Assembly (NCBI RefSeq): GCF_041435495.1 | Contig: NZ_CP108644.1 | Span: forward strand, 868,001 to 932,000 | From: Streptomyces sp. NBC_01116 | GTDB taxonomy: Bacteria; Actinomycetota; Actinomycetes; Streptomycetales; Streptomycetaceae | Direction: 5' to 3' | DNA length: 64,000 nucleotides | Position numbers and translations under genes: made by a program | Part shown: positions 8,526 through 17,311 of the stretch, piece after piece | Position numbering within the stretch: the first letter of the stretch is position 1 | Layout of the letters: each line of letters opens with the position of its first letter | The notes under the pieces: model-generated | What the model saw: only the letters and a program-made list of their open reading frames with translations | What the model was told of the DNA's origin: nothing | Databases searched by the model: none

Positions 8526-9821
8526 TCACCCGCTCCCGGGGCCGGGGCCCGTGCGGGCATCGCGTCGGGAGGACTCGGCCGAGCGGCGGTCGAGGTAGGA
8601 GGTCACCGGGGCCGCCGCTACCCCGTGGACCACCACGGAGATCAGGACGGCGAAGACGACGACCGCCCATATCTCCCTCTCCAACGGGCCGAAGTCCCCC
8701 TCCCCGAAGGCGTAGGCGAGATAGAAGAGCGAGCCGATGCCCCGGATCCCGAAGAAGGCGACGGCCGCGCGCTCCTTCGGCCGGCCCGGGCCCCGCAGCT
8801 GGGCGAGCAGGCCGGCGGCCGGGCGGATGAGGAGGTGCAGCAGCACGCCGACCGCCGCACCCCTCCAGGTGAGCGCGGCCAGTCCGCCCGAGGCCACATA
8901 GGCGCCCACGCCGAACAGCAGCAGGGCCATCAGCAGGCGTTCGATCTGCTCGACGAAGGCGTGCATCACCTGGTGGTAGCCGTGGCTGTGCTCCGACCGG
9001 CGCAGGGTGCACGCGGTGACGAAGACCGCGAGGAAGCCGTAGCCGTGCAGAGCCTCGGTGAGGCCGTAGGCCAGGAAGGTCGCCGCCAGCGCCACGAACC
9101 CCTCGCCCTGTTCGGCGAGCCGCAGCGATCCGGCGCGGGACCGGAAGAGCAGCCGCCCCAGCAGGAGGCCGATAGCGAGGCCCGCCGCCACACCCACGGA
9201 GGTCCGTACGAGCACGTCGCTCCAGACCCAGTGCCTCAGCCAGCCCCCGGTCCAGCTCTCCCCCGCGGCGGCCAGCGCGATGGCCGCGAGGACGAACGGA
9301 AAGGCGAGGCCGTCATTGAGTCCGGCCTCGCTCGTCAGCGCGAAGCGGACCTCGTCCTCGTCGTTCTTCTCGGCGGACGGCTCCCCCACGCGCACCTCGG
9401 AGGCGAGCACGGGGTCCGTCGGCGCGAGGACCGCGGCCACCAGGAGCGCCACGGACACCGGCCAGCCGAGCAGTCCCCACACGGCCAGCGCCGTCGCCCC
9501 GATCGTCAGGGGCATCGCCAGCCCGAGGAGCCGCCAGGCAGAGGCCCAGGGCCTCCACCCGAAGGGGCGGTTGATGGCCAGCCCCGCTCCCATCAGCGAG
9601 ACGATCACACAGAGCTCGCTGAGGTGGTGCACCCAGAGGCGGTCGGCGACCGGGTCGATCTCCGGCAGCGGCAGCGGCGTCAGGTAGAGGGCCACTCCGG
9701 CGGCCAGGAAGACGATCGGCACGGAGACCGGCAGACGGGAGAGCAGCCGGGGCAGCACCGCGGCGAGGAGGGCCCCGATGCCGAGGCACCCGTACACCGC
9801 GCCCTCGGTGGTGATCGTCAC
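8526..9821 (-). CDS. Cation:proton antiporter, CPA1 family (NhaP-like)
   Basis: 431 residues with about 12 hydrophobic helices. The motif LLVAAVLAPTDPVLASEV matches the conserved TD region of CPA1 Na+/H+ antiporters, followed by EAGLNDGLAFPFVLAAIAL (the ND ion-binding helix) and FFGIRGIGSLFYLAYA. It should exchange Na+ or K+ for protons at the cell membrane. The GTG start lies 28 nt after the CocE/NonD hydrolase stop, so it is the last gene of a three-gene operon with the hydrolase and ATP-grasp genes. A GAGGACGAGG purine stretch serves as ribosome site. Confidence 0.87.
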   Translation of the reverse strand: MTITTEGAVYGCLGIGALLAAVLPRLLSRLPVSVPIVFLAAGVALYLTPLPLPEIDPVADRLWVHHLSELCVIVSLMGAGLAINRPFGWRPWASAWRLLGLAMPLTIGATALAVWGLLGWPVSVALLVAAVLAPTDPVLASEVRVGEPSAEKNDEDEVRFALTSEAGLNDGLAFPFVLAAIALAAAGESWTGGWLRHWVWSDVLVRTSVGVAAGLAIGLLLGRLLFRSRAGSLRLAEQGEGFVALAATFLAYGLTEALHGYGFLAVFVTACTLRRSEHSHGYHQVMHAFVEQIERLLMALLLFGVGAYVASGGLAALTWRGAAVGVLLHLLIRPAAGLLAQLRGPGRPKERAAVAFFGIRGIGSLFYLAYAFGEGDFGPLEREIWAVVVFAVLISVVVHGVAAAPVTSYLDRRSAESSRRDARTGPGPGSG

Positions 9822-9849
9822 GTCCGGCCTCGTCCTCCCCTGCGGGTCA

Positions 9850-11883
9850 TCAGGCCAGATCCCGGGGAACGGTCTCGTTCCAGGTGCGGGAGAAGACCCG
9901 CCGACCGCCCTCGTAACCGTCCAGCGTGGCGTCGACGGTGAACGCGTCCGCGTCCGCCGTCAGGACGGTGCTCGTCTCGACCCGGACGTCCCAGCCGGGC
10001 CTGGAGAACCGCATGGTCCACGCGGACCGGGCGCTCGGGGAGGTGAAGTCGTCGGCCACGGACGTGTACTTCTCGCAGGCCCGCAGCCCCACCTCGATGC
10101 CGTTCTCCTCGTACCGCTGCATGCCCCGGTCCTTCACGATGTCGAGGGCCGAGTGGTAGTCCACCAGGCTCCTGGAGACGTTCCACGCCTGCTCGGGCTC
10201 GGTCAGCCGGGTGACGGGGGGCGGCCGGCAGCCTTCCGGCTCCCCGAAGTCCGCCTGGGGCATGCCGTCGGGCTCCTCGATGGGGCGTACGGGAAGAGTC
10301 AGCGCACCGCCGTCCTCGTGGACGGTGAGCAGGACGGGTTCCGGCGCCGGCCACACCAGGGGCCAGTACGAGGTCGAGAGGGAGAGCCGGACGCGGTGGC
10401 CGGGCGGGAACGCCTGCGCGACCCCGTTCAGCGGGATGCGGACCCGGCAGCGCCGGCCGGGCTCCAGTGGTTCGGGGTGCTCGTCGCTCTCGCGGTGGGT
10501 CAGGTTCAGCACGCCGTACGTCACCCGGGTGGCGCTGCCGTCGGGGGCGACGTCGGAGATCCTGGCCGTGATCTGGGCGACCGGGGCGGAGGCGGAGACC
10601 TCCAGGGCGACGGAGGGCGAGCCGAGGATCTCCAGGCGCTCGGCGAGCGGTTCGGTCTCGAAGACCAGGGAGCCGCCGTCCTCCTCGCGCTGGTCGTAGG
10701 GCAGGTCGGGCGGGGCGTTGTACGAGGCCCACTTGCCGGCGAACTGGCCGACGGAGAGCGGCGACCGGACCGTACGGTCACGGCCGGGCGGGGCCGCCTC
10801 CGCCGCGTCCGCCGTCACGATGACGGAGCCGCGCAGCGGGTGCACCACTTCCGTGACCCGCGGCGAGGGCCAGGAGGGCTCGGCGACCCAGCGGCCGGGG
10901 CGCTCCTGGTACGAGGTGGAAGGCGGGACGCTGTCCTGCATCCAGGTCCGGAGCATCGGCCCGTCCATCACCCCGTTGTCGACGCCCTTGAGCCAGTGGT
11001 CCCACCACGCGACGACTTCCTGGAGGTAGCCGATGGCCGGACCGGGCTCGCCGAGGTGCGGCAGGGTGTGGGACCAGGGTCCGATCAGTCCCTTGCGGGG
11101 GACGTCCACGTTGGCCAGGAGCCGGGTGACGGCGTTGGAGTAGCCGTCCGCCCAGCCGCTGGAGGCGAGGACGGGGCAGCGCAGCCGCGCATAGTCCTCG
11201 TTGAGGGAGGCGTGCTGCCAGTAGGCGTCGCGGCGCGGGTGGCGGAGCCATTCCAGGACCCAGGGGCGGGCGGCCTCCAGCCGCTCCCGCCACATGTCGC
11301 GCCACCGCTCCCCCACGAGGGCGGGGTCGGGCGGGCAGGTGGCGTACGCGAACATGGTCCCGGCCTCGGCGAGGTTGTCGGAGAGCATGGCGCCGCCGAG
11401 GTAGTGCATGTCGTCCGCGTACCGGTTGTCGGTGAACGAGGCGATGACGATGGCCTTCAGGCTCTCGGGGCGCCGGGCCGCCGTCTGGAGCGCGGCGAAG
11501 GCGCCCCAGGAGATGCCCATCATGCCGGTGCTCCCGTCGCACCAGGGCTGCGCGGCGACCCAGGCCAGCACCTCTTCGGCATCGCTCTGCTCCTGCTCCA
11601 GGTACTCGTCCAGGAGCACGCCCTCCGACTCCCCCGTCCCTCGCAGGTCCACGCGTACGCAGGCGTAGCCGTGGCCCGCGATGTACGGATGGTGGATGGC
11701 GTCGCGGGTCGAGGTGAGGTCGTTCTTGCGGTAGGGGATGCACTCCACGACAGCGGGGACCGGGTCCCCGTCGGAGGAGGTGGGCCGCCAGATCCTGGCC
11801 GACAGGCGCACCCCGTCCGCCATGGTGATGGTGACATGGTCCTCTTCCCCCGTCTCGTACGGAAGGTTCTCGACGAATCGCAT
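9850..11883 (-). CDS. CocE/NonD-family alpha/beta hydrolase
   Basis: 677 residues from the ATG at 11883. The N-terminal alpha/beta-hydrolase (about 20-330) has MADGVRLSARIWRP, VDLRGTGESEGVL and the nucleophile elbow GISWGAFAAL (G-x-S-x-G). LASSGWADGYSNAV carries the acid Asp, and IGPWSHTLPHLG the His. The C-terminal jelly-roll domain (SLVFETEPLAERLEILGSP) is the usual X-Pro dipeptidyl-peptidase C-terminal fold. The family covers cocaine esterase, X-Pro dipeptidases, glutaryl-7-ACA acylase and many amide or ester hydrolases. An extra segment of about 120 residues at the end (YTSVADDFTSPSARSAW) extends beyond the standard core. It lies between the ATP-grasp ligase and antiporter genes, so it may act on the ligase product. 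Confidence 0.85.
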   Translation of the reverse strand: MRFVENLPYETGEEDHVTITMADGVRLSARIWRPTSSDGDPVPAVVECIPYRKNDLTSTRDAIHHPYIAGHGYACVRVDLRGTGESEGVLLDEYLEQEQSDAEEVLAWVAAQPWCDGSTGMMGISWGAFAALQTAARRPESLKAIVIASFTDNRYADDMHYLGGAMLSDNLAEAGTMFAYATCPPDPALVGERWRDMWRERLEAARPWVLEWLRHPRRDAYWQHASLNEDYARLRCPVLASSGWADGYSNAVTRLLANVDVPRKGLIGPWSHTLPHLGEPGPAIGYLQEVVAWWDHWLKGVDNGVMDGPMLRTWMQDSVPPSTSYQERPGRWVAEPSWPSPRVTEVVHPLRGSVIVTADAAEAAPPGRDRTVRSPLSVGQFAGKWASYNAPPDLPYDQREEDGGSLVFETEPLAERLEILGSPSVALEVSASAPVAQITARISDVAPDGSATRVTYGVLNLTHRESDEHPEPLEPGRRCRVRIPLNGVAQAFPPGHRVRLSLSTSYWPLVWPAPEPVLLTVHEDGGALTLPVRPIEEPDGMPQADFGEPEGCRPPPVTRLTEPEQAWNVSRSLVDYHSALDIVKDRGMQRYEENGIEVGLRACEKYTSVADDFTSPSARSAWTMRFSRPGWDVRVETSTVLTADADAFTVDATLDGYEGGRRVFSRTWNETVPRDLA

Positions 11884-11939
11884 ACGGGTGGCAGGGTCCT
11901 TCCTGACGTCGGGTCCGGTGGGGGCGGGTACCCGGGGCG

Positions 11940-13256
11940 TCACGAAGAATTCCGGCCGTGCCCGCCCGGTCGCGTCTCGTCGAAGCTCAGGCCGAGGGCG
12001 GCGACGCAGGCGTCGAACTTGCGGCGCAGGTCGTCCTCGTCGTCCCCGCCGGTGAAGATGTGGGCGAGTTCGTAGCTGTAGCTGTCCTGGCCCTTGACCG
12101 AGGAGAGCCGCTGCCCCTCGGAGGGGACCATGTCGATCCGGACGCCCGGGATCTCCCGCTCGATGGCGGCGATGTCCTCGGCGGTCGGCACCTGGTGGAC
12201 CCGGCCCTCGCCGAACCAGCGGTAGTACCACTTGGCGGCCACCTTGTAGCGGCCGCCGCCGGGCGGCAGGGACGGGTCGCCGCCCAGGGCGAGCCGGAAC
12301 ATCCGATGGTGGTTGGGCACGCCGTCGACGAAGTCGAACATCTCCGCGTGCGACTGGGAGTGCCGGGGGTTGATCTCCAGCAGGCTGATGTCGGCGGTCT
12401 TCGGGTCGTAGAAGTACTCGATGCTGAAGGTCGCCGCGTCCATGCCGATCTGCCGCATGGTGCGTTCGCTGACCTCGTGCAGCCGTTGGATCACCGGGGC
12501 CGGGAGGGTGCTCGGATACTGGTGGCGCAGGAAGGACGAGGAGCCGGGGTAGTTGATCGAGTCGAGCACGCCGTAGACGGTGACCTCGCCGCGGTGGACG
12601 TATCCCTCGACAGCCACCTGGATACCCGTCATGGCCTCTTCGGCCAGACAGACCTGCCCGCCGACCCCCGCCATTTCCGGCGGGAGTTCCAGAAGGTCGA
12701 GTATGGCCTCGAAAGGCTTCCCCACCCGGGCTATGCCCTCGCGTATCTCCGTGACCGCCGACCGGAACTCCGTCATGTCCGAGACGCCGAACGCCAGCTC
12801 GGAGGAGTAGGCCAGGGCGGGCTTGAGCCACATGGGGAAGTTCACGCCGTCCGGCGGTCGCGGATCGTCGCTGTCCAGGTCCACCCGGCCGAAGCGGGGG
12901 TACGCGTCGGTGACCTTCTGCTGCTCCAGCCGGCTCCAGTACTTGTGCTCGCACTTGACGACGGATTCCAGGCTGGTGCTCGTCGTGCCGTACTCCCTGC
13001 TCAGCAGGGGTACGAGAGTGCTCACGGGGAAGTCCCAGTAGCCGACGATCGCGTCGATGCCTCCCTCGTGCGCGTCGAGGACGGCGCGGGCGCGGGTCAG
13101 CAGCTCGTCGACGGTGGTCTCGTCCTCCTGCAGCTCCTTGACGCTGAGCAGGGGGTGGAGGCGGTGGTGGCGGGCGTCCGGAACGGCCTCCAGCGTTCGC
13201 AGGTTCGCCTCGTCCATTCCGATGATGAAGATGTTCTTGCGCTGATCCCGGGACAC
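11940..13256 (-). CDS. ATP-grasp ligase of unknown substrate
   Basis: 438 residues from GTG 13256, with GGAAGGA upstream. The N-terminal Rossmann-like domain (NIFIIGMDEANLRTLEAV) is followed by the ATP-grasp fold. MWLKPALAYSSELAFGVSD holds the nucleotide-binding Lys; QVAVEGYVHRGEVTVYGVLD and SIEYFYDPKTADISLLEINPR (given in pieces: SIEYFYD, LLEINPR) hold the metal-binding Glu and Asn. Such enzymes join a carboxylate to an amine or thiol through an acyl phosphate. There is no biotin-carboxylase or D-Ala-D-Ala signature, so the product is unknown. It is the first gene of an operon with the hydrolase and the antiporter, behind a σB-type promoter. Confidence 0.8.
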   Translation of the reverse strand: MSRDQRKNIFIIGMDEANLRTLEAVPDARHHRLHPLLSVKELQEDETTVDELLTRARAVLDAHEGGIDAIVGYWDFPVSTLVPLLSREYGTTSTSLESVVKCEHKYWSRLEQQKVTDAYPRFGRVDLDSDDPRPPDGVNFPMWLKPALAYSSELAFGVSDMTEFRSAVTEIREGIARVGKPFEAILDLLELPPEMAGVGGQVCLAEEAMTGIQVAVEGYVHRGEVTVYGVLDSINYPGSSSFLRHQYPSTLPAPVIQRLHEVSERTMRQIGMDAATFSIEYFYDPKTADISLLEINPRHSQSHAEMFDFVDGVPNHHRMFRLALGGDPSLPPGGGRYKVAAKWYYRWFGEGRVHQVPTAEDIAAIEREIPGVRIDMVPSEGQRLSSVKGQDSYSYELAHIFTGGDDEDDLRRKFDACVAALGLSFDETRPGGHGRNSS

Positions 13257-13296
13257 GGGTTCTTCCTTCCGTTCGACCGGCGGGGACCTGCGCCGT

Positions 13297-13320
13297 CTAC
13301 CCGTGTGCCGGTGTTCAAAC
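13297..13320 (-). promoter_or_regulatory. Candidate σB-type promoter of the ATP-grasp operon
   Basis: On the minus strand GTTT (13320-13317) is followed after exactly 14 nt by GGGTAG (13302-13297). This fits the Streptomyces σB pattern GNNT-N14-16-GGGTA. It is about 41 nt upstream of the GTG start, a sensible position. Confidence 0.6.
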
Positions 13321-13350
13321 GGAGTCACCCGGGCCGGGGGCCCGAGGGTG

Positions 13351-14079
13351 TCAGGCCCGGGGCCGGATGCGCCCTTCGGGCGGGGCCTCGCCGGTGATGC
13401 TGGATATCAACTCGGCGCAGAGTTCGCGCAGTTTGATGTTGCGGTGCTGCGAGGCGGTGCGCAGGACGTCGAACGCCTTCTCCGGGGTGCAGCGCTGCTG
13501 CCCGACGACCACGCCGATCGCCTGGTCGATGACGGTGCGTGAGCGCAGGGCGGCCTCCAGGTCCGCGGCGAACTCCTCGGTGTCCGCTATGCGTTGGGCC
13601 AGCGCGATCGCCCCGGTCGCCTGTGCGGTGAGCAGCCTCAGCGCCGTCAGGTCGACCGTGTCGAAGGCGTGCGGAACGGGCGCGTACAGGTTGAGGGCCC
13701 CGGCCGTGTGGCTGTGCGGCGCGATCGGCAACGACAGCGAGGAGCGGGCTCCGCAGACGGCGGCGTAGGCGGGGTAGTCGGCCCAGCGGCTCTCCCGCAG
13801 GGTGTCGGGCACGCTGACCTCGCGGCCGGTGCGCATCGCCTGGAGGCAGGGGCCGTCGTCCTGCCCGTACTGGGCCTCGTCCAGCTTCGTGGCGCTGGCC
13901 CCCACGCTGGACACGGTGACGGGACGCCCGAGCCGCTCCAGCGTGATGCCACAGCCGTCGGCCTCCTCCACCAGGGCGAGGGCGCTGCGGGCGAGGGCGC
14001 GCAGGAACTCGTCCAGCGACGCCGTATCCAGGAGCAGCGCGGTCGTGTCCGGCGCCTCGGCCACGGGCCTGTCAGTCAT
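13351..14079 (-). CDS. GAF-ANTAR transcription antitermination regulator (copy 1)
   Basis: 242 residues from the ATG at 14079, with GAG six bases upstream; an ATG two codons earlier is also possible. A GAF sensor domain (about 30-165: ADGCGITLERLG, DEAQYGQDDGPCLQAM, SLSLPIAPHSHTAGALNLY) is followed by an RNA-binding ANTAR domain (about 180-235: ALRSRTVIDQAIGVVVGQQR, ASQHRNIKLRELCAEL). Proteins of this type bind two-hairpin RNA motifs near terminators. It is clearly paralogous to the GAF-ANTAR gene at 15309, with matching motifs in the same order. The GAF ligand is unknown. Confidence 0.9.
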   Translation of the reverse strand: MTDRPVAEAPDTTALLLDTASLDEFLRALARSALALVEEADGCGITLERLGRPVTVSSVGASATKLDEAQYGQDDGPCLQAMRTGREVSVPDTLRESRWADYPAYAAVCGARSSLSLPIAPHSHTAGALNLYAPVPHAFDTVDLTALRLLTAQATGAIALAQRIADTEEFAADLEAALRSRTVIDQAIGVVVGQQRCTPEKAFDVLRTASQHRNIKLRELCAELISSITGEAPPEGRIRPRA

Positions 14080-14635
14080 GATCATCTCGTTCTGGGCGGT
14101 GACCCACCGCGGAAAAGGGGCGGGGCAGAGCTGAGCGGCGCGGTCCGGGCCGCCGGGAAGGGGCAGCCGCCACCTACGCACCGGCTCCGGGCGTGGGGCG
14201 GTGAGAAGGTCAGGCGTCGCTGCGGGACGGCCGCTGGAGAGTGGGCACGCCAACGGCCGCAAGGGGAAGGGCTGTCGGCGGTGCGCCTGCGGGGCGGGAT
14301 CGCGTCGCGGGTGGCCGGCTGCGGGGCGCCCGTACGGACGGGTGCGCGGCTCCGGAAGCGCCGGCGGCCGGAGGCAGGACCGGGGCCGTAAGGGCGGCGC
14401 GGCCACGAGGGCAGATGTTCACGGGAGACTCCACGGAGGCAGGAAGAATTCTCATGGGCCGTTTCCTGACCTCCAGCGCTCCATTATGCCCTGTCGTCCG
14501 GCGCGGTCGGCCCGGTGTCGTGAAGCCGGCCCGACCGGGCCCGAAAGCGCCGCAGCACGTGGGGACCGCACCTCAGCAGGGGGTTCCGCCCTCGGAGCCG
14601 ACCCTCCGTCACTTTCCGGCCATCGGCTCCGGCCG
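14080..14635. other. Gap without a convincing gene
   Basis: 556 bp upstream of GAF-ANTAR copy 1. The only ORF worth noting runs on the minus strand from ATG 14455 to 14210 (81 residues, low complexity, Pro/Arg/Ala rich). It has AGGAAA upstream but no recognisable domain, so I leave it unannotated. A 16-bp element at 14457-14472 recurs with two mismatches at 15144-15159, upstream of the STAS gene. Confidence 0.5.
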
Positions 14636-15112
14636 TCAGCCCTCCCCGGGGAAACGGGGCCGCGAGGTGTCGGCGTACGGGCCGAGCGGACGCTGCGAGG
14701 CCCCGGCGGTCTGCGGCGCGCTCCGCCGGTCGCCGGGCTTCCCGTTCCGGGACGCCTCGGGCACCGGCCGGCACCCCCGGTTGCGCAGCTCCGCGCCCGG
14801 GAGGGAGGAGGCGACCCGCAGGACGCGGTGGAGGCCGGCGGCGCTCAGCACCTCTCGGGCCTTCTCGTACCCGGCCACCACCGCCATCGAGACGCCGCGC
14901 TCCTCGGCCTGGCCCCGTACCCGCAGGAGGAGCCCGAGGGCGCGAGGGGTGAGCAGGGGGGTGCGGATGTCCACGATGATCGCCCGGGGCCCGCAGCACG
15001 GGAGCAGACGGACGATCTCGCGCTCGATCGCCGCCTCGTTGTCGAGGTCGACCACGGTGCCGAGTTCCACGACCAGGTGCGCGGCGTCGAGGTGATAGCT
15101 GAGCAGGAACAT
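14636..15112 (-). CDS. STAS-domain protein (anti-sigma antagonist-like)
   Basis: 158 residues from ATG 15112, with GGAG five bases upstream. The first 105 residues form a STAS fold: AHLVVELGTVVDLDNEAAIE, then AIIVDIRTPLLTPRALGLLL, then GVSMAVVAGYEKAREVLSAA. The position of the usual phosphorylated Ser is occupied by Thr (RTPLLT), so whether it is a phospho-switch is uncertain. The C-terminal 50 residues are a basic, probably disordered tail. It lies between two GAF-ANTAR paralogues, which suggests a joint signalling role. The alternative is a stand-alone ligand-binding STAS protein. Confidence 0.75.
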   Translation of the reverse strand: MFLLSYHLDAAHLVVELGTVVDLDNEAAIEREIVRLLPCCGPRAIIVDIRTPLLTPRALGLLLRVRGQAEERGVSMAVVAGYEKAREVLSAAGLHRVLRVASSLPGAELRNRGCRPVPEASRNGKPGDRRSAPQTAGASQRPLGPYADTSRPRFPGEG

Positions 15113-15308
15113 GGGCACTCCAGGGAAGCAGGGCTGAGTGCGCGGCCACTTCCTGACCTGCGTACGCCGCGTATGCCCGCTCCGCGACGCGCGACACCTG
15201 TTGGGCGGCGACAGACGCGGGGCGGAGTCCGCGCCCGGAGGGAGCGGCGCGGCCGGGCCCGTACAGTGCCATGCTGGTCCCAGGATTCAGGCCGGGAAGG
15301 GAGCGACC

Positions 15309-16046
15309 ATGACCGATGACGGAGGGCTCACGCCGGGGCCGCCCGACCTCGTCTCCCTCCTGCTGGAGACGGACACGCTGGACGACTTCCTCCGGGCGCT
15401 GGCCCGGAGCGCCCTGCTCATGTCCCCCACGGCCGACGGCTGCGGGGTGACTCTGGAGCGTGAGAACCGCCCCCTCACCGTGGCCAGCGCGGGCATCAGC
15501 GCCCCACCGCTGGACGAGGCCCAGTACGGGCAGGACGACGGCCCTTGTCTGGAGGCGCTGCGCGAGGGGCACGAGGTCGATGTGAGCGACATGCGGGTGG
15601 AGGACCGGTGGAACGGCTACCCCGCCTTCGCGGTCGCCGCCGGGGCCCTGTCGTCGCTGTCCCTGCCGATCGCGGCCCACTCCCACACGGCGGGCGCCCT
15701 GAATCTCTACTCGCCCAAGGAGAACGGCTTCGCGGACGCCGATCTGAGCGGGCTGCGCGCCCTCGCCGCCCAGGCGACGGGGGCTGTCGCGCTCGCCCAG
15801 CGGCTCTCGGACACCCGGACCTTCACCGCCGACCTGGAGGCCGCCCTCCAGTCACGCGCCGTGATCGACCAGGCGGCCGGGATCGTCATGAACCAGCGCC
15901 GCTGCGGCCCGGAAGAGGCACTCAGGACCCTGCGCACCGCGTCGCAGCACCGCAATGTGAAACTCCGCGACCTCTGTGCGCAGTTGGTCGGCAGCGTCTC
16001 CGGCACCCCTGCGACCGGCGGCCCCGGTCTGCGCCCCCGTCCGTGA
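15309..16046 (+). CDS. GAF-ANTAR transcription antitermination regulator (copy 2)
   Basis: 245 residues from ATG 15309, behind GGGAAGGGAG. GAF domain about 30-165 (ADGCGVTLEREN, DEAQYGQDDGPCLEAL, SLSLPIAAHSHTAGALNLY) and ANTAR about 180-235 (ALQSRAVIDQAAGIVMNQRR, ASQHRNVKLRDLCAQL). It is a close paralogue of the protein at 13351-14079 on the opposite strand. The pair probably arose by inverted duplication around the STAS gene. Role: ligand-dependent antitermination through RNA binding. Confidence 0.9.
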   Translation: MTDDGGLTPGPPDLVSLLLETDTLDDFLRALARSALLMSPTADGCGVTLERENRPLTVASAGISAPPLDEAQYGQDDGPCLEALREGHEVDVSDMRVEDRWNGYPAFAVAAGALSSLSLPIAAHSHTAGALNLYSPKENGFADADLSGLRALAAQATGAVALAQRLSDTRTFTADLEAALQSRAVIDQAAGIVMNQRRCGPEEALRTLRTASQHRNVKLRDLCAQLVGSVSGTPATGGPGLRPRP

Positions 16047-16244
16047 GCTGAGGACGGACACGTACGGCCGGTCGTCGGCCGGGGCATGTTTGGCCTCTGC
16101 AGTGGGGGTACTCCAGCAGCAGGTATCCGGCGTACGCGGAGCTCAGGCGCCGACCGGTTGGGAAAGCAGCCGTCGGCGCCGTCCGCCGAGTTCAGCGGCG
16201 CTACTCCGTTGCACGCGTCCGGGAGCGAGGTGCCGGGGTGCGCT

Positions 16245-16268
16245 GTTTAGTGGGATCCGTACGGGTAA
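16245..16268 (+). promoter_or_regulatory. σB-type promoter upstream of the plasmid-stabilisation-like gene
   Basis: GTTT (16245-16248), 14 nt, then GGGTAA (16263-16268). This is a very good match to the σB pattern and lies 39 nt before the ATG at 16308. The next gene (16687) probably shares this promoter. Confidence 0.78.
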
Positions 16269-16307
16269 CGCGTGGGGCGTCCCCCGAGACGTAGTGAGGA
16301 GTACGCC

Positions 16308-16634
16308 ATGCCGGCCGGATCCAGCAAGAAGCGTGAGCGGCAGTACGAGCACATCAAGGAGAGCCAGGAGGAACAGGGCGCGTCGAAGGGTCGTGCGAAG
16401 GAGATCGCGGCCCGGACCGTCAACAAGCAGCGCGCCCGGTCCGGCGAGTCGAGGACGGCGAGCAGGACGTCGACGCAGGACGCGAAGTCCGCCTACGAAC
16501 GCGGCGGCGAACGCTCCCACAAGGGCGCGCAGGGTCCCACGAAGGACCAGCTGTACGCGGAGGCGAGGAAGAAGAACATCGACGGGCGTTCCTCCATGAA
16601 CAAGGAAGAGCTCCGCAAGGCCCTCGGACGCTGA
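16308..16634 (+). CDS. Small basic stress protein (Rho N-domain-like C-terminus)
   Basis: 108 residues, highly charged. The N-terminal helix (SSKKRERQYEHIKESQEEQG) and the KEIAARTVNKQRARSGES region are typical of the widespread actinobacterial family often called plasmid stabilisation protein. The C-terminal 35 residues (TKDQLYAEARKKNIDGRSSM, then NKEELRKAL) form a SAP/Rho-N-like helix-turn-helix likely to bind nucleic acid. GAGGAG precedes the ATG. The strong σB-type promoter marks it as a general-stress gene. The name plasmid stabilisation is historical; no toxin partner is visible. Confidence 0.85.
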   Translation: MPAGSSKKRERQYEHIKESQEEQGASKGRAKEIAARTVNKQRARSGESRTASRTSTQDAKSAYERGGERSHKGAQGPTKDQLYAEARKKNIDGRSSMNKEELRKALGR

Positions 16635-16686
16635 CGCCCATCACCATCCGGGCCGGACGGCCGCACGTACGACGGAGGAGCAGGAC

Positions 16687-17160
16687 ATGCCCGCAGACGC
16701 ACGCGGCGACGATGTGTACCAGCCGCAGGACGACGACGGCCGGATTCCGCCGAACGATGAGCTCGACCTGGAGAACACGCTCGGCGAACGGGATCTGGAC
16801 GACCAGATGGAAGAGGGCTACAGCCCTCCCGAACGCCCCCTGGGGGTGACCAAGTTCGGCACGACGGGGGCGGAGGAGCGCCGCGGCGAATCGCTGGACC
16901 AGCGGCTCGCCCAGGAGGTCGACGATGTGGAGCAGCCCGTCGGCGACGGCATCGGCGACCTCGCCGAGGGCGAGGGAGAGCCCCGGGAAGGGTCCACCGT
17001 CGAGCCCCGGGCAGGCCGGCTCAGTGGCGCGGACGACGCGACCGGGCGGGAGAACGACGTCTACGCCGAGGACGTGGGCATCGACGGCGGCGCCGCCTCG
17101 GCGGAGGAAGCGGCCGTGCATGTCACGGACGAGGCGGACATCCAGGGGGGCGAAGCCTGA
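16687..17160 (+). CDS. Acidic DUF5709-like protein
   Basis: 157 residues, rich in Asp and Glu, with no membrane segment. It opens with DDVYQPQDDDGRIPPNDELD and contains EEGYSPPERPLGVTKFGTT and ESLDQRLAQEVDD, which resemble the DUF5709 family common in Streptomyces. GACGGAGGAGCAG precedes the ATG. It follows the σB-promoter gene by 52 nt and is probably read with it as a stress-induced pair. Its molecular function is unknown. Confidence 0.8.
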   Translation: MPADARGDDVYQPQDDDGRIPPNDELDLENTLGERDLDDQMEEGYSPPERPLGVTKFGTTGAEERRGESLDQRLAQEVDDVEQPVGDGIGDLAEGEGEPREGSTVEPRAGRLSGADDATGRENDVYAEDVGIDGGAASAEEAAVHVTDEADIQGGEA

Positions 17161-17311
17161 CGACGGGGGCAGCGGGTGAGCGGCGGGAGGAACGGGTGAG
17201 CACGGCGGGCGCGGCGATCTTCGATGTGGACGCCACGGCTCACGGATACCGACCGGCGTCGCTCTCCGGCTGACACGCGGACCGATTCGTCGGCCCTGTA
17301 CAGCTGTCCAA

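Noticed and set aside
14210..14455. An 81-residue ORF on the minus strand
   Set aside because: Low complexity and no domain; only a weak ribosome site supports it.
16308..16634. Plasmid stabilisation or toxin-antitoxin system
   Set aside because: No toxin partner or plasmid genes; the σB-type promoter argues for a stress gene with a historical name.
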